From the NCBI GenBank assembly GCA_032768795.1, contig CP136490.1:4402001-4466000 (forward strand): a stretch of DNA of 64,000 nucleotides, in the 5' to 3' direction. Position numbers and translations under genes: made by a program. This document shows, piece by piece, positions 53,269 to 64,000 of this stretch (its first letter is position 1; the number at the start of each line of letters is the position of its first letter). Below the pieces are notes generated by a model. That model was not told the DNA's origin. It was given only the letters and a program-made list of their open reading frames with translations, and made no database searches. This stretch comes from Tremella fuciformis. Its lineage: Eukaryota; Basidiomycota; Tremellomycetes; Tremellales; Tremellaceae.

Positions 53269-55586
53269 ATGCTCGATCGACTCTTGGGCCGGCGCTCATC
53301 CGCAACAGCACCCTCTGCGACCATGCCTGACCCGCATGCTCCTGCGTCGCCGCCAAAGACAGGCTCATCGCCTTCCGATCGCATGTCCATGTTTCCGCCC
53401 AAGTCGAGTGGTCCGTTGCCGTATGAAGTGCCATGCCCCACTGGCGCCTGCCACCTTTTGAGACTTCCCGACGAGATCCTAGCTCGTATCTTCACACAGC
53501 TGGACCGTACAAGCTTGACGCGATGTCTTTCTGTGGGTCATATAGCTTGAGCTCCTCGCCGATCTGAGACGCAGCTGTGCAAACCCCTCAATGAGCTACT
53601 TTGTACCAATTCGGCCATCGCGCTGCACCACCTGTTGATGTGCAATTCTCTCATGGTCAACCCAAACGCTCTTCGACCCAACGCCAAATTCACGCAAGCG
53701 CCGCCCAGCTCGGCCCTCCTGCTGAACACCTTGAGGGAACGCTTGACACGTTTCCGGAACTTGACGCCAAAGGACCGGCACATGCTCGAGTTCAGCGAGC
53801 CAGAGGGACGCCTGTACGAGTATCTTGAAGGAACCCTGCTCCGAGGTGTGGGAGGGAGCAGGCTTCTCCCGCATGAGCTGGCAGTCTATGATCTCGACAA
53901 ATTGGGCGAGTGGGAAGATGTTCCAACACCAACAACCGGCTCTGCATCGTCACCATTGCCCACTGGCCGCGGGAGGGCGGCAACGGAGGAGGTGGAAGAG
54001 GTGGACGAAAGCAACGAGACTCAGGGAGAAGTCCGGAGGACCAAGCGGTTCAACTTTGAGATCGCAGAGTTTGCCGTCGATCCCGGTTCAGATTTATTGG
54101 TGCTCGTGGAGATCAGGTCAGTTCCTTCTGAGCTGTACTGTTTAGTGCCTGATCGACAGGACAAGGTCTTCGGTGCCAAGGACGTACAGCATGAATTTCC
54201 ACCTGCTGACTTTGTCTACGTTCGAACCGCATCCTCGCGCCGAACACCCGATCTTGACTTGGCCTATGCCGCTCGGTAGACATCGGGTCTCGCTTGGCTT
54301 CCAAATTTGCGATGATGGGCTATTTGTCCTGCACCACAACAACCCGCGCGGACCGCATGACCAGCTTTGCGGGTGGCAGTGGACTACGGGAAGGTTGGCA
54401 GTTGTCAGTCTATTCTACCGCCGTGTTATCGATGCGCGCAAAGCTAATGAGGTAGACACTGCGAGCCAATCCGACCATGTCTTTTGAGAACTTTGTACTG
54501 CTCACACCTTCGTCGTTCGTCATTCCGGTCATCATCACACACCTCGATGCTGCTCAAGATATCGGCGATGAGCTTGACAATCCCGCTGATCTGTCTTGGA
54601 CTCATCACCTGCATATCTACGCATTCCCGCCCCTCGCCACAACACCTCTTAATCCTGGCGACCCACATCCCCCGCCACACACGGCAGTCTCTGTGGCGAT
54701 TCTTGACCTGCCTGTCTTCCATATCGACATCTTCGCCAATATCCCACCGCCACGCTTGTCCATACGCACCGATCCGCCTCCTCGCCATACGTTCCCCTCC
54801 CATCCGGAGCACGCTCCTCCGGCGTTTGCACCCGAACCTGAATCGGGCATCATCATCATGGAAGTTCATTGCCAGGTACCTCTAGACGAGCCGGACGAGC
54901 GTGACCCGCACTTTGTGATCGCCCTTTTGAAGAAAACTTTGATACAGTATCTGCCTGCGCCGACCAGTCCTCTACTGCGCTCAGCGTTCCCGCGACCCGC
55001 GCCTGTCATCGAGTGGAGACGGTTTGCGCCAAGTGTAAGGATGTTCGGTCCAGACATGCTTCCCTCGTGTGAGTCCCATGATTGCTGTGTTGGGTTGATG
55101 GGGATGACGCTGATTTTCAGCATGGGTCTGCTATGTTTATGGGAACCGCTATGTTATCCCTGCTCGAGCCACTCCGAGCGACCGCGAGCCGTCCTTGTTA
55201 CAGTTGTACGACTTTGACCCTTTGCGAGTGCGGAAGGAATTGTGTGACCGGACGAATCAATCTGCCAGCACGACTCGCTCCAATCAAAGTCTCGACGAGG
55301 ATGCCCACCCTTACGATGGCGATCGCGACGGCATCGAGCTTGTGACATCCGAGACGGTGATTGAGCAGTGCGAGCCATTGACTGGGGCCATCATCACTGG
55401 TAGCAAGCTACCGTATATGATGGTGACGCGGCCGAACAACGCAGACGTCCTGCTGATTGACGGAGAGCGCATCATCTCTGTGCAGGTGAGCAATCGCTGA
55501 GCACGATCATGCAGGTGCTGATCGAGCAGGGCGAGTCAACTCTGACTTCCCGACTGAAGGCCAGGGCAGAGGTACTAGAGTTCTAG
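53269..55586 (+). CDS. F-box protein
   Basis: Probable substrate receptor of an SCF ubiquitin ligase. From ATG 53269 (MLDRLLGRRSSATAPSATM). A disordered start of about 60 residues precedes the F-box: CHLLRLPDEILARIFTQLDRT, then an intron, then CKPLNELLCTNSAIALHHLL. The following exons hold a large region without a recognised repeat, including FNFEIAEFAVDPGSDLLVLV, HVR/HRVSLGFQICDDGLFVLHHN and HHLHIYAFPPLATTPLNPGD, whose beta-rich pattern may be a propeller-like substrate domain. The final exon ends LKARAEVLEF with stop at 55586. Six to seven short introns. The target is unknown. Confidence 0.75.
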
Positions 55587-55632
55587 GCATAGGTCTATGT
55601 TGTACAACTAGGTGTGCAGATGTGTCGCAGGG

Positions 55633-56286
55633 TCATTCTATAAGCTTGCCCATTCGGATATACTCCTTCGGCGGCTGATCCCCGTGAATGCCTCTAAACT
55701 GCCACGTCTTCTCGTCCAACACCCCAAGGCCGATGGCCGAATAGAAGCCTCGCTGGAGGTAACGGCTGTCCAGGTGCAAAAGAATAGGTCGTTCCAATTC
55801 GGCGAAGCGCTCGAAGCCCGCCGGTGGGGATGCTTTCGGTCCGGTCGCCGTATCCCCCAACAAGCGCATGACGAAAGCCACCATCGCCCGTCCCACGCCT
55901 AGTCCCTGCAAATTAGGACGCACGGCAAACTTGTGCAGCTGTATTTCGGTCTTTGGCTCGGCCGGCAGGTCGCGCGCCCCAAGGTAAGGCTCGAACACGA
56001 GGCTGAGACATGATACCATCTCCTCTCCCTCTCCTCCGTCGGACCTCGAAGGGGGCGTCGCGAGCGGTGTGACGGGCGGAGTGGGCAGCTGTAATGGCGC
56101 AGCACCATTTGATGCTATGTCGCTGGCAGGGAGGAATGCGCCGATATGCACCGTGGAGGGGAAGTGGTCGTATGGTCTCAGTTGGTCTTCGAGAGGGAGA
56201 CCCGGCCAGAGGACGAGTTTGCGTAGGGGGATCGTGTCTTCCGCACGGACGACGCGGATGTCCAGTGATGGAGCTGGCTTGCCCAT
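55633..56286 (-). CDS. GNAT-family acetyltransferase, single exon
   Basis: 217 residues from ATG 56286 (MGKPAPSLDIRVVRAEDTIP); the open frame extends upstream but without an ATG. The acetyl-CoA-binding motif A is KFAVRPNLQGLGVGRAMVAFV, with the Q-x-x-G-x-G/A signature intact. The C-terminal strand-helix YLQRGFYSAIGLGVLDEK fits the fold. The substrate is unknown. Its stop lies 47 nt from the stop of the converging F-box gene. Confidence 0.75.
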   Translation of the reverse strand: MGKPAPSLDIRVVRAEDTIPLRKLVLWPGLPLEDQLRPYDHFPSTVHIGAFLPASDIASNGAAPLQLPTPPVTPLATPPSRSDGGEGEEMVSCLSLVFEPYLGARDLPAEPKTEIQLHKFAVRPNLQGLGVGRAMVAFVMRLLGDTATGPKASPPAGFERFAELERPILLHLDSRYLQRGFYSAIGLGVLDEKTWQFRGIHGDQPPKEYIRMGKLIE

Positions 56287-56761
56287 TCTGGCACAAGCTG
56301 AAGGAGATGGTGTGATGCTGAGTGGGGAGGGTGGGTTGTCGCTGCCTAGATATAAGCTGTAGGCGCTTGTCGACTCGGGTGGTCTCAATCTCGCGCGGTG
56401 CCTGAGATAACGCGGAGAAGCGCGGCTCTTGGCGTGTGGTCTTTCATGTGGTGTTTGTGATCATGTACGACTAGCATAGCTGTGTACATGCTGGTCAGAC
56501 GAGGGCGAAGCAGACCAGACCCGTATGCATGAGGATCCTGCTACACACCAAGGCCAATTGCAACTAGGTCATCTGCCAATGCACCTTACGTAATACAGGC
56601 GATTCACCGAGATCAGAAAGCGATGAAAGACTCCAGTCGCAGTCTTCCTCTTGAAACGCCAAGAGTCACACCTCGGACCGCCAACGTCGCCTTTCTCGGC
56701 GTCGAATATGCGACCACCCTCATCAAGCCGAACACCAACTCTGTGAAAAGGTCCACTCGGC
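56287..56761. promoter_or_regulatory. Divergent spacer between the GNAT gene and the mannosyltransferase
   Basis: 475 bp between divergent starts; the two promoters. No gene or operator recognised. Confidence 0.4.
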
Positions 56762-58244
56762 ATGGCCCGGCCTCATCCCGCTCGCAGCCGGACTCTGCCA
56801 TTACTGGTCCGCATCCAGCACCACCCGCAACGAGTGCCCATCCTCCTGCTCCTGCTCACCTTGGTCGTCCTGCTCCTCCTGCCCCTACTGAACGGCGGGC
56901 ACCACGGTACGCTCCGCCTGCCGTCGCTGCTACCATCTCAATATCCGCCCATCGCAGCGTCGTCCCGGCAGACAACAGCACTGCTCCAATCGCTCTCCGA
57001 CGCTTTCCACCACCACTGCCCCGCCGAGCCATACGAGCCCATCTACCCGTCCCCGGACCTGACCACCGCCCAGCGGAAGCGATACGACCACCTGCGCCAC
57101 CCGCGCATACCCAAGCGCGATGCCGCGAAGGGGCGATACCTCTTCACCACGCTTACGCGGGACGTACAGGCGCAGCTGCCGGACCTGCTGAATGCGCTCG
57201 TTCTGGTTACAGCGTTCCTCGGGGCGGACAGAGTGGCTTTCAGTATCCTCGAGGGGCCGTCGGGCGACTGCACACCCGATGTGCTGGAGAAGGTGCTGCA
57301 TCCTGCGCTGGTCGACATGGGGGTGCCTGCTTCGAAGATCAGCTTCCAGACTCGCGAGCCCAAGGTCGACTTTTCTGGCCGGAATCGGATAGAGGCGCTG
57401 GCGGAGCTGAGAAACCGGGCCCTGGAGCCGCTCTATGACGAGGGCATGGAAGATACGATTGCCGTGGTTTTCTATAACGACGTCTTTCTCAAGGCGTCGG
57501 ATATCCTCGAGGTGCTGCATCAGCACATCGTTGCTGGTACGCGAAGTGGGCTGGAGACTGGCATTACGGCAGCCATGGATTATTACAAGCGGTACCCGGA
57601 GTACTTTTACGATATCTGGGTCGCTCGCACGGTAAATCCAGCTTACTCGTCTTGGTCAGGATCGCGCTGACGTTCTAGTGGGACACGGGAGATCTCTTCT
57701 ACCCAATCGATCATCCGTGGTGGTCGCCCTCGGTCGATCTGTTCCATAATTCTTCCTCGTCTCTCGCGGCATATCGGAATCTGGAGCCGTTCCCTGCCTT
57801 TTCCGCGTGGAACGGCATGGTCGTTCTCTCTCCTGTTCCACTACTAGCGGGTGTCCGGCTCAGGCGCGGCGACCTGGAAAAGGGAGAATGTCCGGGCGCA
57901 GAGTGCTCTCAGCTCGCGAGTGATTATTGGAAGAAGGGCTTCGGGAGGGTGCAGATTGTGCCGAGTGTGCAATTGACGTATTGGCGGGATGTTGCGTTGG
58001 ACATTTGGGATACTTTGCAAGGGCAGCAGGAAGGGTTGGGATGGACGGAAGGAGTTCCGCCAAAGGCGTACGATACGACGGTGACGTGGCCGGACGGGTG
58101 AGCACTTGGTCTCTTGTCGGCACTTTGTAGTGAGCTGATGACAGTCCACCGGCAAAAGTCAGATGTCATCCGTGGCCCGAAGTCAATGGGCTCAGCGCGA
58201 ATGTCTGGGAGGAGACAAGATGGGTAGACCCGTGGATCGACTAG
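56762..58244 (+). CDS. CMT1: CAP59/CMT1-type alpha-1,3-mannosyltransferase family protein
   Basis: Type II Golgi membrane glycosyltransferase of the family that includes cryptococcal CMT1, CAP59 and CAP60. From ATG 56762 ([20 protein letters not shown]), one signal anchor at about residues 27-43 ([17 protein letters not shown]), then the luminal domain: [57 protein letters not shown], the acidic [18 protein letters not shown], and [20 protein letters not shown]. After an intron near 57630-57679: [18 protein letters not shown] and [12 protein letters not shown]. The last exon reads [20 protein letters not shown] and VDPWID, stop 58244. Family members build capsule or glycolipid mannan; the exact linkage here is unknown. 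Confidence 0.85.
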
Positions 58245-58401
58245 GAATGATTGGATCAGCTGCATCGTCTTGGGTGTTGGGTAAAGGTCATGACCCGGGA
58301 AGCATCTCTCTGCATATGCTGGGCTGTTCCGGGAGGCATGTGATACGACTTGAGTTATCGCTTCTTCATCTGGGACCGCTTGCCTTGACCTGGTCGTTAG
58401 C

Positions 58402-58968
58402 TCAGCTCGCCGTGTCTACATCGCAAAGCTGACCCTTTGTCGGCGGACCCTTCTTCAGCTTCCTTCTCAAGTCCACCTCGTCCATCCTCGTCCGCTCGGC
58501 CGCATCATCCAACCACCCCGCACCCGGAATACGCGCCACCTCGACCATCCGCATCACGCCCGCCGCACCTTCCTCCCCAGCCGCCGCCTCGCCCCCGCCC
58601 AGACGTCCAGCACCGAGTATGCGTTCTCTCAAGCTCAGCTGCTTGGCCTTCCACTGCCCGTTGTACCCCTTCGCCTCCGCCTCGGCGCCCTCGCCCTCGC
58701 CGATCGCGGGTTTTGGCGCGACACCGCTGCGCCACAGCGCATATGGGTTCCACGGCGCTTCTGCATTGAGGTGCTTCAGATTCGGCTTGCGCGGGTAGTA
58801 CTCGACCACACGAGGCCCGCGAAGAGAGCGCCGGAGGTACTTTGTGCCGAGTCGAGCGCCCTCTGGGTTGTGCGCCGTTTGGAAGATGCTGGACCGGAGG
58901 GATGATAGGATGTGCGGGATGGATTTGGATGACGAGGCCACAGGCGGGACTTGTGGGAGGGGCGGCAT
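58402..58968 (-). CDS. RSM27: mS33-like mitochondrial small-subunit ribosomal protein
   Basis: 188 residues from ATG 58968 (MPPLPQVPPVASSSKSIPHI); an upstream extension has only a TTG. The block SIFQTAHNPEGARLGTKYLRRS followed by LRGPRVVEYYPRKPNLKHLN matches the pattern of mS33 (Rsm27), which contacts mitoribosomal RNA. The protein is about 80 residues longer than the usual family member because of a low-complexity Ala/Gly/Glu-rich C-terminal half that ends KKGPPTKGQLCDVDTAS. Assignment rests on the one conserved block. Confidence 0.55.
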   Translation of the reverse strand: MPPLPQVPPVASSSKSIPHILSSLRSSIFQTAHNPEGARLGTKYLRRSLRGPRVVEYYPRKPNLKHLNAEAPWNPYALWRSGVAPKPAIGEGEGAEAEAKGYNGQWKAKQLSLRERILGAGRLGGGEAAAGEEGAAGVMRMVEVARIPGAGWLDDAAERTRMDEVDLRRKLKKGPPTKGQLCDVDTAS

Positions 58969-59291
58969 GCTGGCGTGCAAGCGAGAATCCAAGTCGTTCG
59001 TCAAGTTCGTTTATGAGCAGAGTGTGCAGCGAGGTGAACTTGGAATTTCTAAACGAGAGCCGACTTGGTCGAATAGGCGCGCCACATTTGGCTGATCTTC
59101 TCTTCCACTCTCATTCGCTGTCGTCGTGTGCCTGACCAGAGCCGCCGTGTCCGGAACGATGACGTCCCGTCGCCGACACGAAAGATACAACGAGGGCGCC
59201 CACATAACAGGCAACAAGACGGTGACAAGCAACCACCACCACCATTCGACCTAGCATCGAAAAACCAATCACAGACGTTTAAGTCAACGCC
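58969..59291. promoter_or_regulatory. Divergent spacer between the mS33-like gene and the 59292 gene
   Basis: 323 bp, two promoters. No gene recognised. Confidence 0.4.
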
Positions 59292-59922
59292 ATGGCCACA
59301 TCGTCCTATCCCGTTTTTGCCAGACAGTCACCCCGCACGCAAGTCGTAGCACATGTCACTCTCAAGACCGCCCAAGCAACAAGCATACTTACACCCGCCT
59401 TCTTCCTCTTCGGCGTATTGGTTCAGAAACGGCCAGCCACAATATCTCGCTATCTACGTGTGACGATGCGCAATGTCGTCGCAGGCGCAGTGGTCGGCAC
59501 GGCATTAGGCTATGGTCGACTGTACAACGAGTCGGAGGAAGCCATCATTGACAGGGCAGAACGGCTAGTGAGTGACTACATTTCGTCTTTATGAAGTCTT
59601 TTGACATGCGGTAGAGGTACAACGTGTCGCAGATCCAGTCTGACGACTACTCCTTCATCGGCGCCTCGCTTGGAGCTGTCATCACTCCCGCCCTCCTGCT
59701 TCGCAGAGCGCGACTACCCGTCCTCGTGCTGGGTGGGGCGAGTGTTGGGCTCGGAGCCGGTGTCTTGGCGCATATCGCAATGGGCGCTTCGGAAGGGCGC
59801 GACATGCGGCCGGAAGGCATGGTGAGTCGGCTCTCCGCCCGAGCAGCGAGGGCGTCGGTGCTGGTGGTGCTGATGTCCAGGTGGGAGAGATCCCCATCAT
59901 TGGAGGCAATGACAAAAAGTAG
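59292..59922 (+). CDS. Small membrane protein, DUF1757-like
   Basis: Three exons from ATG 59292 (MATSSYPVFARQSPRTQVVA). Joints: ...ERL to RYNVSQIQSDDYSFIGASLG and ...RPEGM to VGEIPIIGGNDKK, stop at 59922. Hydrophobic segments: SILTPAFFLFGVLVQ, VVAGAVVGTALGYG, FIGASLGAVITPALLL and VLVLGGASVGLGAGVLAHI, so about four membrane passes with small-residue (Gly/Ala) helices. The block RYN-x2-Q-x3-DDYS-x-IGA resembles the fungal family DUF1757, whose function is not known. The last block could be a short cytosolic tail. Confidence 0.65.
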
Positions 59923-60863
59923 TCACCGCTTTCTGAACGCCCAGTGTATCATCACCATCATCAGCAGCATTACCATTTGCCACTGCCACCCCTGTGAAGC
60001 ACTCACGCCGCACAGACGTACCTCATAGACACACACATACACACTCACGCGTCACGTCACGGACCGCCTTTTGTGTCCCTGAGTTTGCCATGTACTCGTA
60101 CTCGTACTGATGCCACTTACGGTCACTCGGCGAGGAACATCTGATTTGACCTCATCACCGCCAACATCAGCAGCTTCATCGCCACCTGTAGCTGTGCCAT
60201 CACTGTGCTAGCCTCGTGTTTACCGCGCCGAACGCACGTCACCCTCCGCACCTCGCTTGGGTAGTCTCGGACGTCACCCCCAATCCGCCCGCCGACCACG
60301 GGGCAGCACGGCAGAACATTCCACGCAGACGCTTACACTGCTGACAATGTCCGACACACCACAGCCCCATCCCGATCCCAAACACGGCTCTGCCGCTTGA
60401 TCCGTCTGTCTCCACCCTCCCTCCCTCTCTCCCTCCCCGGCTCCGTCCAACCCAGCCCAGCCCAGATTTGCCCTCGACTCGACGACCAGTGAGACGAGAG
60501 TCGTATCACCCCTTCGCGTATCGATCGGGTGGCGACAGGAGCTCAATTGAATTTTCAGGGACGATAGGTGAGGGTATAAGTATCGACCCCTTTGGCCAGA
60601 GTCTCACCTTCTTCCACATCTCTCTCGCCCCGCTCTCACTTACTTTCTCGTCTTCTCACTTGCCGTGTCGCTCTGACGTTTCCCGTCTACAGCCTCATAA
60701 TCAGATCATCGCCTCAAGCTTGCTCGCAGAACATCTGCCGCCCCGTCATCTCGCCGCTTAGCGCCCTCAAGACTTTGCCACCCACATCCAGTCTCGTCAC
60801 CTCGTGCCCGCTGTGGCGACACTCCATAGCCCCGCCACTACATTCCAGCAATACCTTGCCGCA
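59923..60863. promoter_or_regulatory. Long upstream region with pyrimidine tracts before the gene at 60864
   Basis: 941 bp without a gene. It has CT-rich stretches (60410-60450 and 60605-60670) of the kind found before strongly expressed fungal genes, and a TATA-like TATAAG near 60575. The leader of the next gene may be about 250 nt. Open frames here have no protein-like character. Confidence 0.45.
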
Positions 60864-61636
60864 ATGGCCTACCCGTACGCCATGTGGCCTGGCGGCATGC
60901 CCCAGATGTATGCAATCCCCGCGATCCCCAGCTCCAGGTGAGGCCCTCTACTGCTGATACCTCCCCCGGATATGCAGCGCCCCCACACGTCGCTCCCTCA
61001 GATTTGTGCTGACGCCGCAGCGCTTTCAGCATCAACCCCGATGGTGCCGTGCGCGATGCCATCTCGATGTACACGAACGGTGATCTGCGATCCATGTGCG
61101 ACGAGTCCCAAAAGGGCATTATCAAAATGATGCTCGGCAACGACGACCAAAAGAAAATCATCCTCGCTGTTCTCAAAGAACGACTCGGCCAAGGTTGGCC
61201 ATACAACTACAAAGCACTCGACCTGCTCGAACTCGCTGGTCCCGCCGACCTCATGGGTCTGAAAGACGACCTGAACAAACTCGCCGAGGCCGCTCCCACC
61301 GTACAGGGTCACGAGGAGCTGAAAAAGCTCGCCAAGCCGCTGGCCGGCAAGGTCAAAGAGGCCGAGAAGAAAAAAGAGGAGGAGGAGGCCAAGAAGAAGC
61401 AAGAGGCGATCGCGGCCATGTGGGGCGGCCTGTGGGCCAACGACCCGTATCGGGGACCCTCGCTCGCCGCGGCCGGATGGGCGGGCTGGCCGTACCCGTA
61501 CGTCCAGATGGCACCGGGGGTCTCGGCTCAGGCGCAGGTAGAGTGGGCCAGTAAAGCACCGGCAGGGTGGAATCCGTGGGTCGCAGTTCCAGTTGCCGTC
61601 ACTTATCCCGTATACGGTTGGCCCAAGACGGGCTGA
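60864..61636 (+). CDS. Unrecognised protein with aromatic/Gly N- and C-termini and a lysine/glutamate helix
   Basis: Exon 1 is 60864-60937 (MAYPYAMWPGGMPQMYAIPA). An 83-nt intron leads to exon 2, 61021-61636, starting AFSINPDGAVRDAISMYTNG. The middle is helical (KGIIKMMLGNDDQKKIILAV, YKALDLLELAGPADLMGLKD) with a charged coiled coil (KVKEAEKKKEEEEAKKKQ). The C-terminus is rich in Trp, Pro, Tyr and Ala (WAGWPYPYVQMAPG, WNPWVAVPVAVTYPVYGW). No domain recognised. The long leader and biased codons suggest high expression. Confidence 0.6.
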
Positions 61637-62668
61637 CCCCATTTGTTTCCCTCCTCCTCTCTCCTACCAAAACTGTATATAAGCCTTTGTCTCTATCTCT
61701 TTTCTTCTTTCCGTTCAGTGTTACTCTATACGTGGACAGTTCGTTCAATTGAGAGGAGTCCCGTTGTACTCTTTTACCACTTTTAACGAGATGGACGCTG
61801 TGCCGTCCAGCGGGTCTATCCGTGCGCTCACACCCTCAGGTCATCCATCACGCCCATGCCCCAATTCTACCCCTTTTCGCGCACCGGATATTATGCCAAT
61901 ATGGAGGAAGAGAAGAAAGGAGAGGAGAAGAAGGTCGACTCGTGGTGGGTGTCGGTCAACCTAGGCGCGCCGTCGTGAGTCCTCAGCAAGTCGAGAGGAA
62001 CGTCGCCGACAACGTCTCTTCGATATATTCGCCTAAATTCATCTTGTCCGCCTAAACTTGTCGCTACGTTGTCGTCATTGTATCCCACCACATAAATTCG
62101 CCTGTGTTGTAAATCCGTACGCGATCACTATTTTGTACCCCAGCACCAAATCAGTAGCGGCTAGCGCACAGCTGCCCGTGGGGATCGACGCTTTCTATTC
62201 CGCCATGGCGGGACAGCTCGCCGCACGCGGCTGGTAGCGAGTCTCCGACCTGCGCACACGCCCGTCAACCATAACGAACCCGAAACGACAGTACCCGACC
62301 CCACAAGATCCCGAATGGTCCTCGCAGTTATCGAAATCACCCTGGCATTTGCCGATCCGTCACACGACACCCCCGCCCACTACCTTGTAGTGATTCCTAT
62401 CCACGACTATCACTCCCTTCCCCTCTCCTCCCACCCCCCCCCCCCCCCCCCCCCCTACCATCCTCAGCTCATAGGCAAAGTATCAGCAGACTCTATGAAT
62501 GAAACTTGAAATGTGCGAATGAGGTTGTCATTACATTTTGTCAGCCGCATGTCAGTGAAAGTCAGTGAAAGTCAGACCGCCAATTGATTCATGGGCATGG
62601 CATTCATTGGTGTAGATCGTTACGCGAAGCGTCCTTGCTCTTCCTGGGCTGGTGTCATACGTCGTGCT
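61637..62668. other. Spacer between converging genes, with poly-C tract
   Basis: 1,032 bp between two stop codons; both 3'UTRs. It contains a 22-nt C run at 62434-62455 and a short direct repeat GTCAGTGAAA near 62550-62575. No gene supported. Confidence 0.5.
62434..62455 (+). repeat. Homopolymer (C)22
   Basis: Twenty-two consecutive C residues in a pyrimidine-rich setting. Confidence 0.9.
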
Positions 62669-63886
62669 TCATTTCCGGCGCTTGGGATCCCGGTCCCTCG
62701 CATCATCTCTCGAATGCGAGTGCGCATGACCCATGATCGACAAGCCATTGGGTCCGGGGCCTTTCGGTCCGCTCCCCTGCCCCTGCTCCTTCTCCTTCTC
62801 TTTCTCTTTCGGTCTGTCGCGCGGCTGCCCATCTCGATTACGGTCTCGATGGTACTTGTCCCTGTCCCGCTCACTGTTTCTATCCCTGTCCCGATTTCTG
62901 TCTTTGTCTCTGTCCCGATCTCTATCTCTGTCCCGTTCCCGATCGCGAGTATCGCTCCGACCGTCGTGCCGCCTCGAGTCGTCTGGCCTGTGGGAACGAT
63001 GTCGCGCGTCGGACTCGCGTCTGCCGGACGTGGTCTCGGCCCTGGATGTCTGGCTGGACGTGCTGGGTATCGCGGTCGATGCAGGCCCTCGAGCCGGGGG
63101 CTCTTTCCCGTCCAGCGCACCATATCGCGTGCGATACCCTTCCAGCTCGGCGCGAAGGGACTCGATGACACCCAGATGGTGCGTCAAGTCGGAGCTGTCC
63201 ATCAGTGCTGCTCTGCTCAACCTAGCCTAGACCTGTGTGGCATTGGGTATGACTCACTCCAACGAGCTAATCACTGCTTTCGACTCGTCCAACGCCTGCT
63301 GCCACGCCTCCGGGCTCGTGCGCCCCAGCTCAAATACCATCTCCCCCAGCTCTTCGTTCTCCTTCAAGAGACCCTTGAAGCGCTCTACGACCCCGGCCAG
63401 GTCGACCTTGCTCGGCAGGGCCGAGGAGGGCATTGGGCCAGATTCTGTGACACCTGCGGTGCTCGCAGACGTGGGAGACAGCAGCCCGTTCGGCGGCTTC
63501 TGCCCTGCGGTCGCCGAGGCTGAGGCGGGCGCGGAAGAGGTAGCTGGCCCGATGAAGGTGTATCGTAGTGCCTCGTTGTCTCGAGTGAGCTCGGCTATGT
63601 GGGTCTGGAGGATGTTCAGAGTCGGCAACAGCTCCTGCGGGATGACGATGCGCCCTTCGATCTGCGTCGGCGGCGGTGCGTCCTGTCGAGACTTGAGCAG
63701 TTGCAGCTCAGCCTTATGTCAGCCAGCAGTCCCGATCAGTGATGCCTGTGGACGCACCACTGCAGCATCACGCTCTCGCTCGACCTGCTCGAGCCGCATG
63801 CTCAGCCGGACCTCCGCTACAGACGGGAGGACCGGACTGGGCGCTCGACCAGCTCCCGCAGTCACAGACGACGACGAGCCCTCCAT
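62669..63886 (-). CDS. Coiled-coil protein with RD/RE-rich tail, possibly WTAP/Mum2-like
   Basis: Predicted start ATG 63886 (MEGSSSSVTAGAGRAPSPVL); further upstream exons outside the window are possible. After an intron: AELQLLKSRQDAPPPTQIEG and ILQTHIAELTRDNEALRYTF, then VVERFKGLLKENEELGEMVF, which recalls the ENxELG block of the WTAP/Mum2 subunit of the RNA m6A methyltransferase. A second intron ending GCTAG (near 63211) leads to LSRAALMDSSDLTHHLGVIE and a C-terminal tail of alternating Arg-Asp/Arg-Glu/Lys dipeptides ending DPKRRK, stop 62669. The RD/RE tail points to nuclear RNA processing. The family call is tentative. Confidence 0.6.
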
Positions 63887-64000
63887 CTTGTCGTCCTGCT
63901 CATCAGCTCTACCCAGGAAGTTGCAGGGCATCGGCCAACCTCCTCCGGTGCTGGTAAGGCAGCTGCGGGCGTCAGCTGAGTGCCCACCGACTCGAGGATC
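63887..64000. other. Window end upstream of the coiled-coil gene
   Basis: 114 bp. It may be leader, promoter or an additional exon of the minus-strand gene; nothing can be decided from this length. Confidence 0.3.

Noticed and set aside
56623..57438. Plus-strand 271-codon Pro/Ala-rich open frame
   Set aside because: It overlaps the mannosyltransferase in another frame; the composition is a product of the GC-rich sequence.
1..64000. CRISPR arrays, prophage, or viral genes of animals or crops
   Set aside because: No regularly spaced repeats and no such genes seen; the only mobile DNA is fungal Ty3/gypsy retroelements.

Overview
The window is nuclear DNA of a basidiomycete fungus, most likely a Tremellomycete (Cryptococcus/Tremella/Trichosporon relatives). 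The evidence is compact gene spacing, many short introns (mostly 42-77 nt) with GTGAGT/GTAAGT-type donors and CTGAC/CTAAC branch sites, a Zn2Cys6 regulator with the wide last cysteine spacing, and a CAP59/CMT1-type mannosyltransferase of the kind linked to capsule-forming yeasts. No bacterial, plasmid or CRISPR feature is present.

Layout. 1-3650 (-): N-terminal two thirds or more of an intronless Cdc25-type Ras exchange factor, cut by the window edge. 4489-7804 (-): Zn2Cys6 transcription factor, divergent from HSP90 (8378-10603, +), which has a heat-shock element and a 5'UTR intron. 10791-13321 (-): Pet127-like mitochondrial RNA processing protein. 13746-15243 (+): Ssu1-type sulfite efflux pump. 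15347-16815 (-): a tandem pair of small, unrecognised paralogues. 17199-19481 (-): nucleolar GTPase Nug1/GNL3. 19610-20431 (-): TPMT-like methyltransferase. 20812-21392 (+): GFA-fold (CENP-V/formaldehyde-activating) enzyme.

21430-37313 is a 15.9 kb nest of Ty3/gypsy chromoviruses. Element 1 has identical 313-bp LTRs and an AGACT target duplication. Its pol is split by a complete 8,020-bp element 2 (identical 435-bp LTRs, CATTC duplication). A solo LTR of the element-2 family (ACATA duplication) sits further downstream in element 1. Both elements carry a 13-15 nt sequence just after the 5' LTR that is complementary to a segment inside the LTR about 30 nt after a TATA-like box, the signature of Tf1-type self-priming. 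Element 2 has a canonical -1 slippery heptamer at the gag/pol junction. Both carry, between pol and the 3' LTR, an antisense intron-containing gene for a cysteine-rich protein of about 505-514 residues. This antisense cargo is the most novel feature of the window. In element 1 it is broken by the solo LTR.

37592-64000: an unrecognised protein (-), a TBC protein lacking both consensus catalytic finger residues (-), an unrecognised disordered protein (+), exopolyphosphatase Ppx1 (+), a GNAT acetyltransferase (-) divergent from Pso2/Snm1 nuclease (+), an FAD oxidoreductase (+), an intron-containing tRNA-Glu(UUC) with further fold-back sequence beside it (-), an F-box protein (+), a second GNAT (-), a CMT1/CAP59-like mannosyltransferase (+), an mS33-like mitoribosomal protein (-), a DUF1757-like membrane protein (+), an unrecognised MAYPYAMWPGG-starting protein (+), and a coiled-coil protein with an RD/RE-rich tail that may be WTAP/Mum2-like (-). 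These are mostly independent housekeeping genes; apart from shared divergent promoters no functional cluster is visible. All splice assignments are hand-read from the sequence and are predictions.
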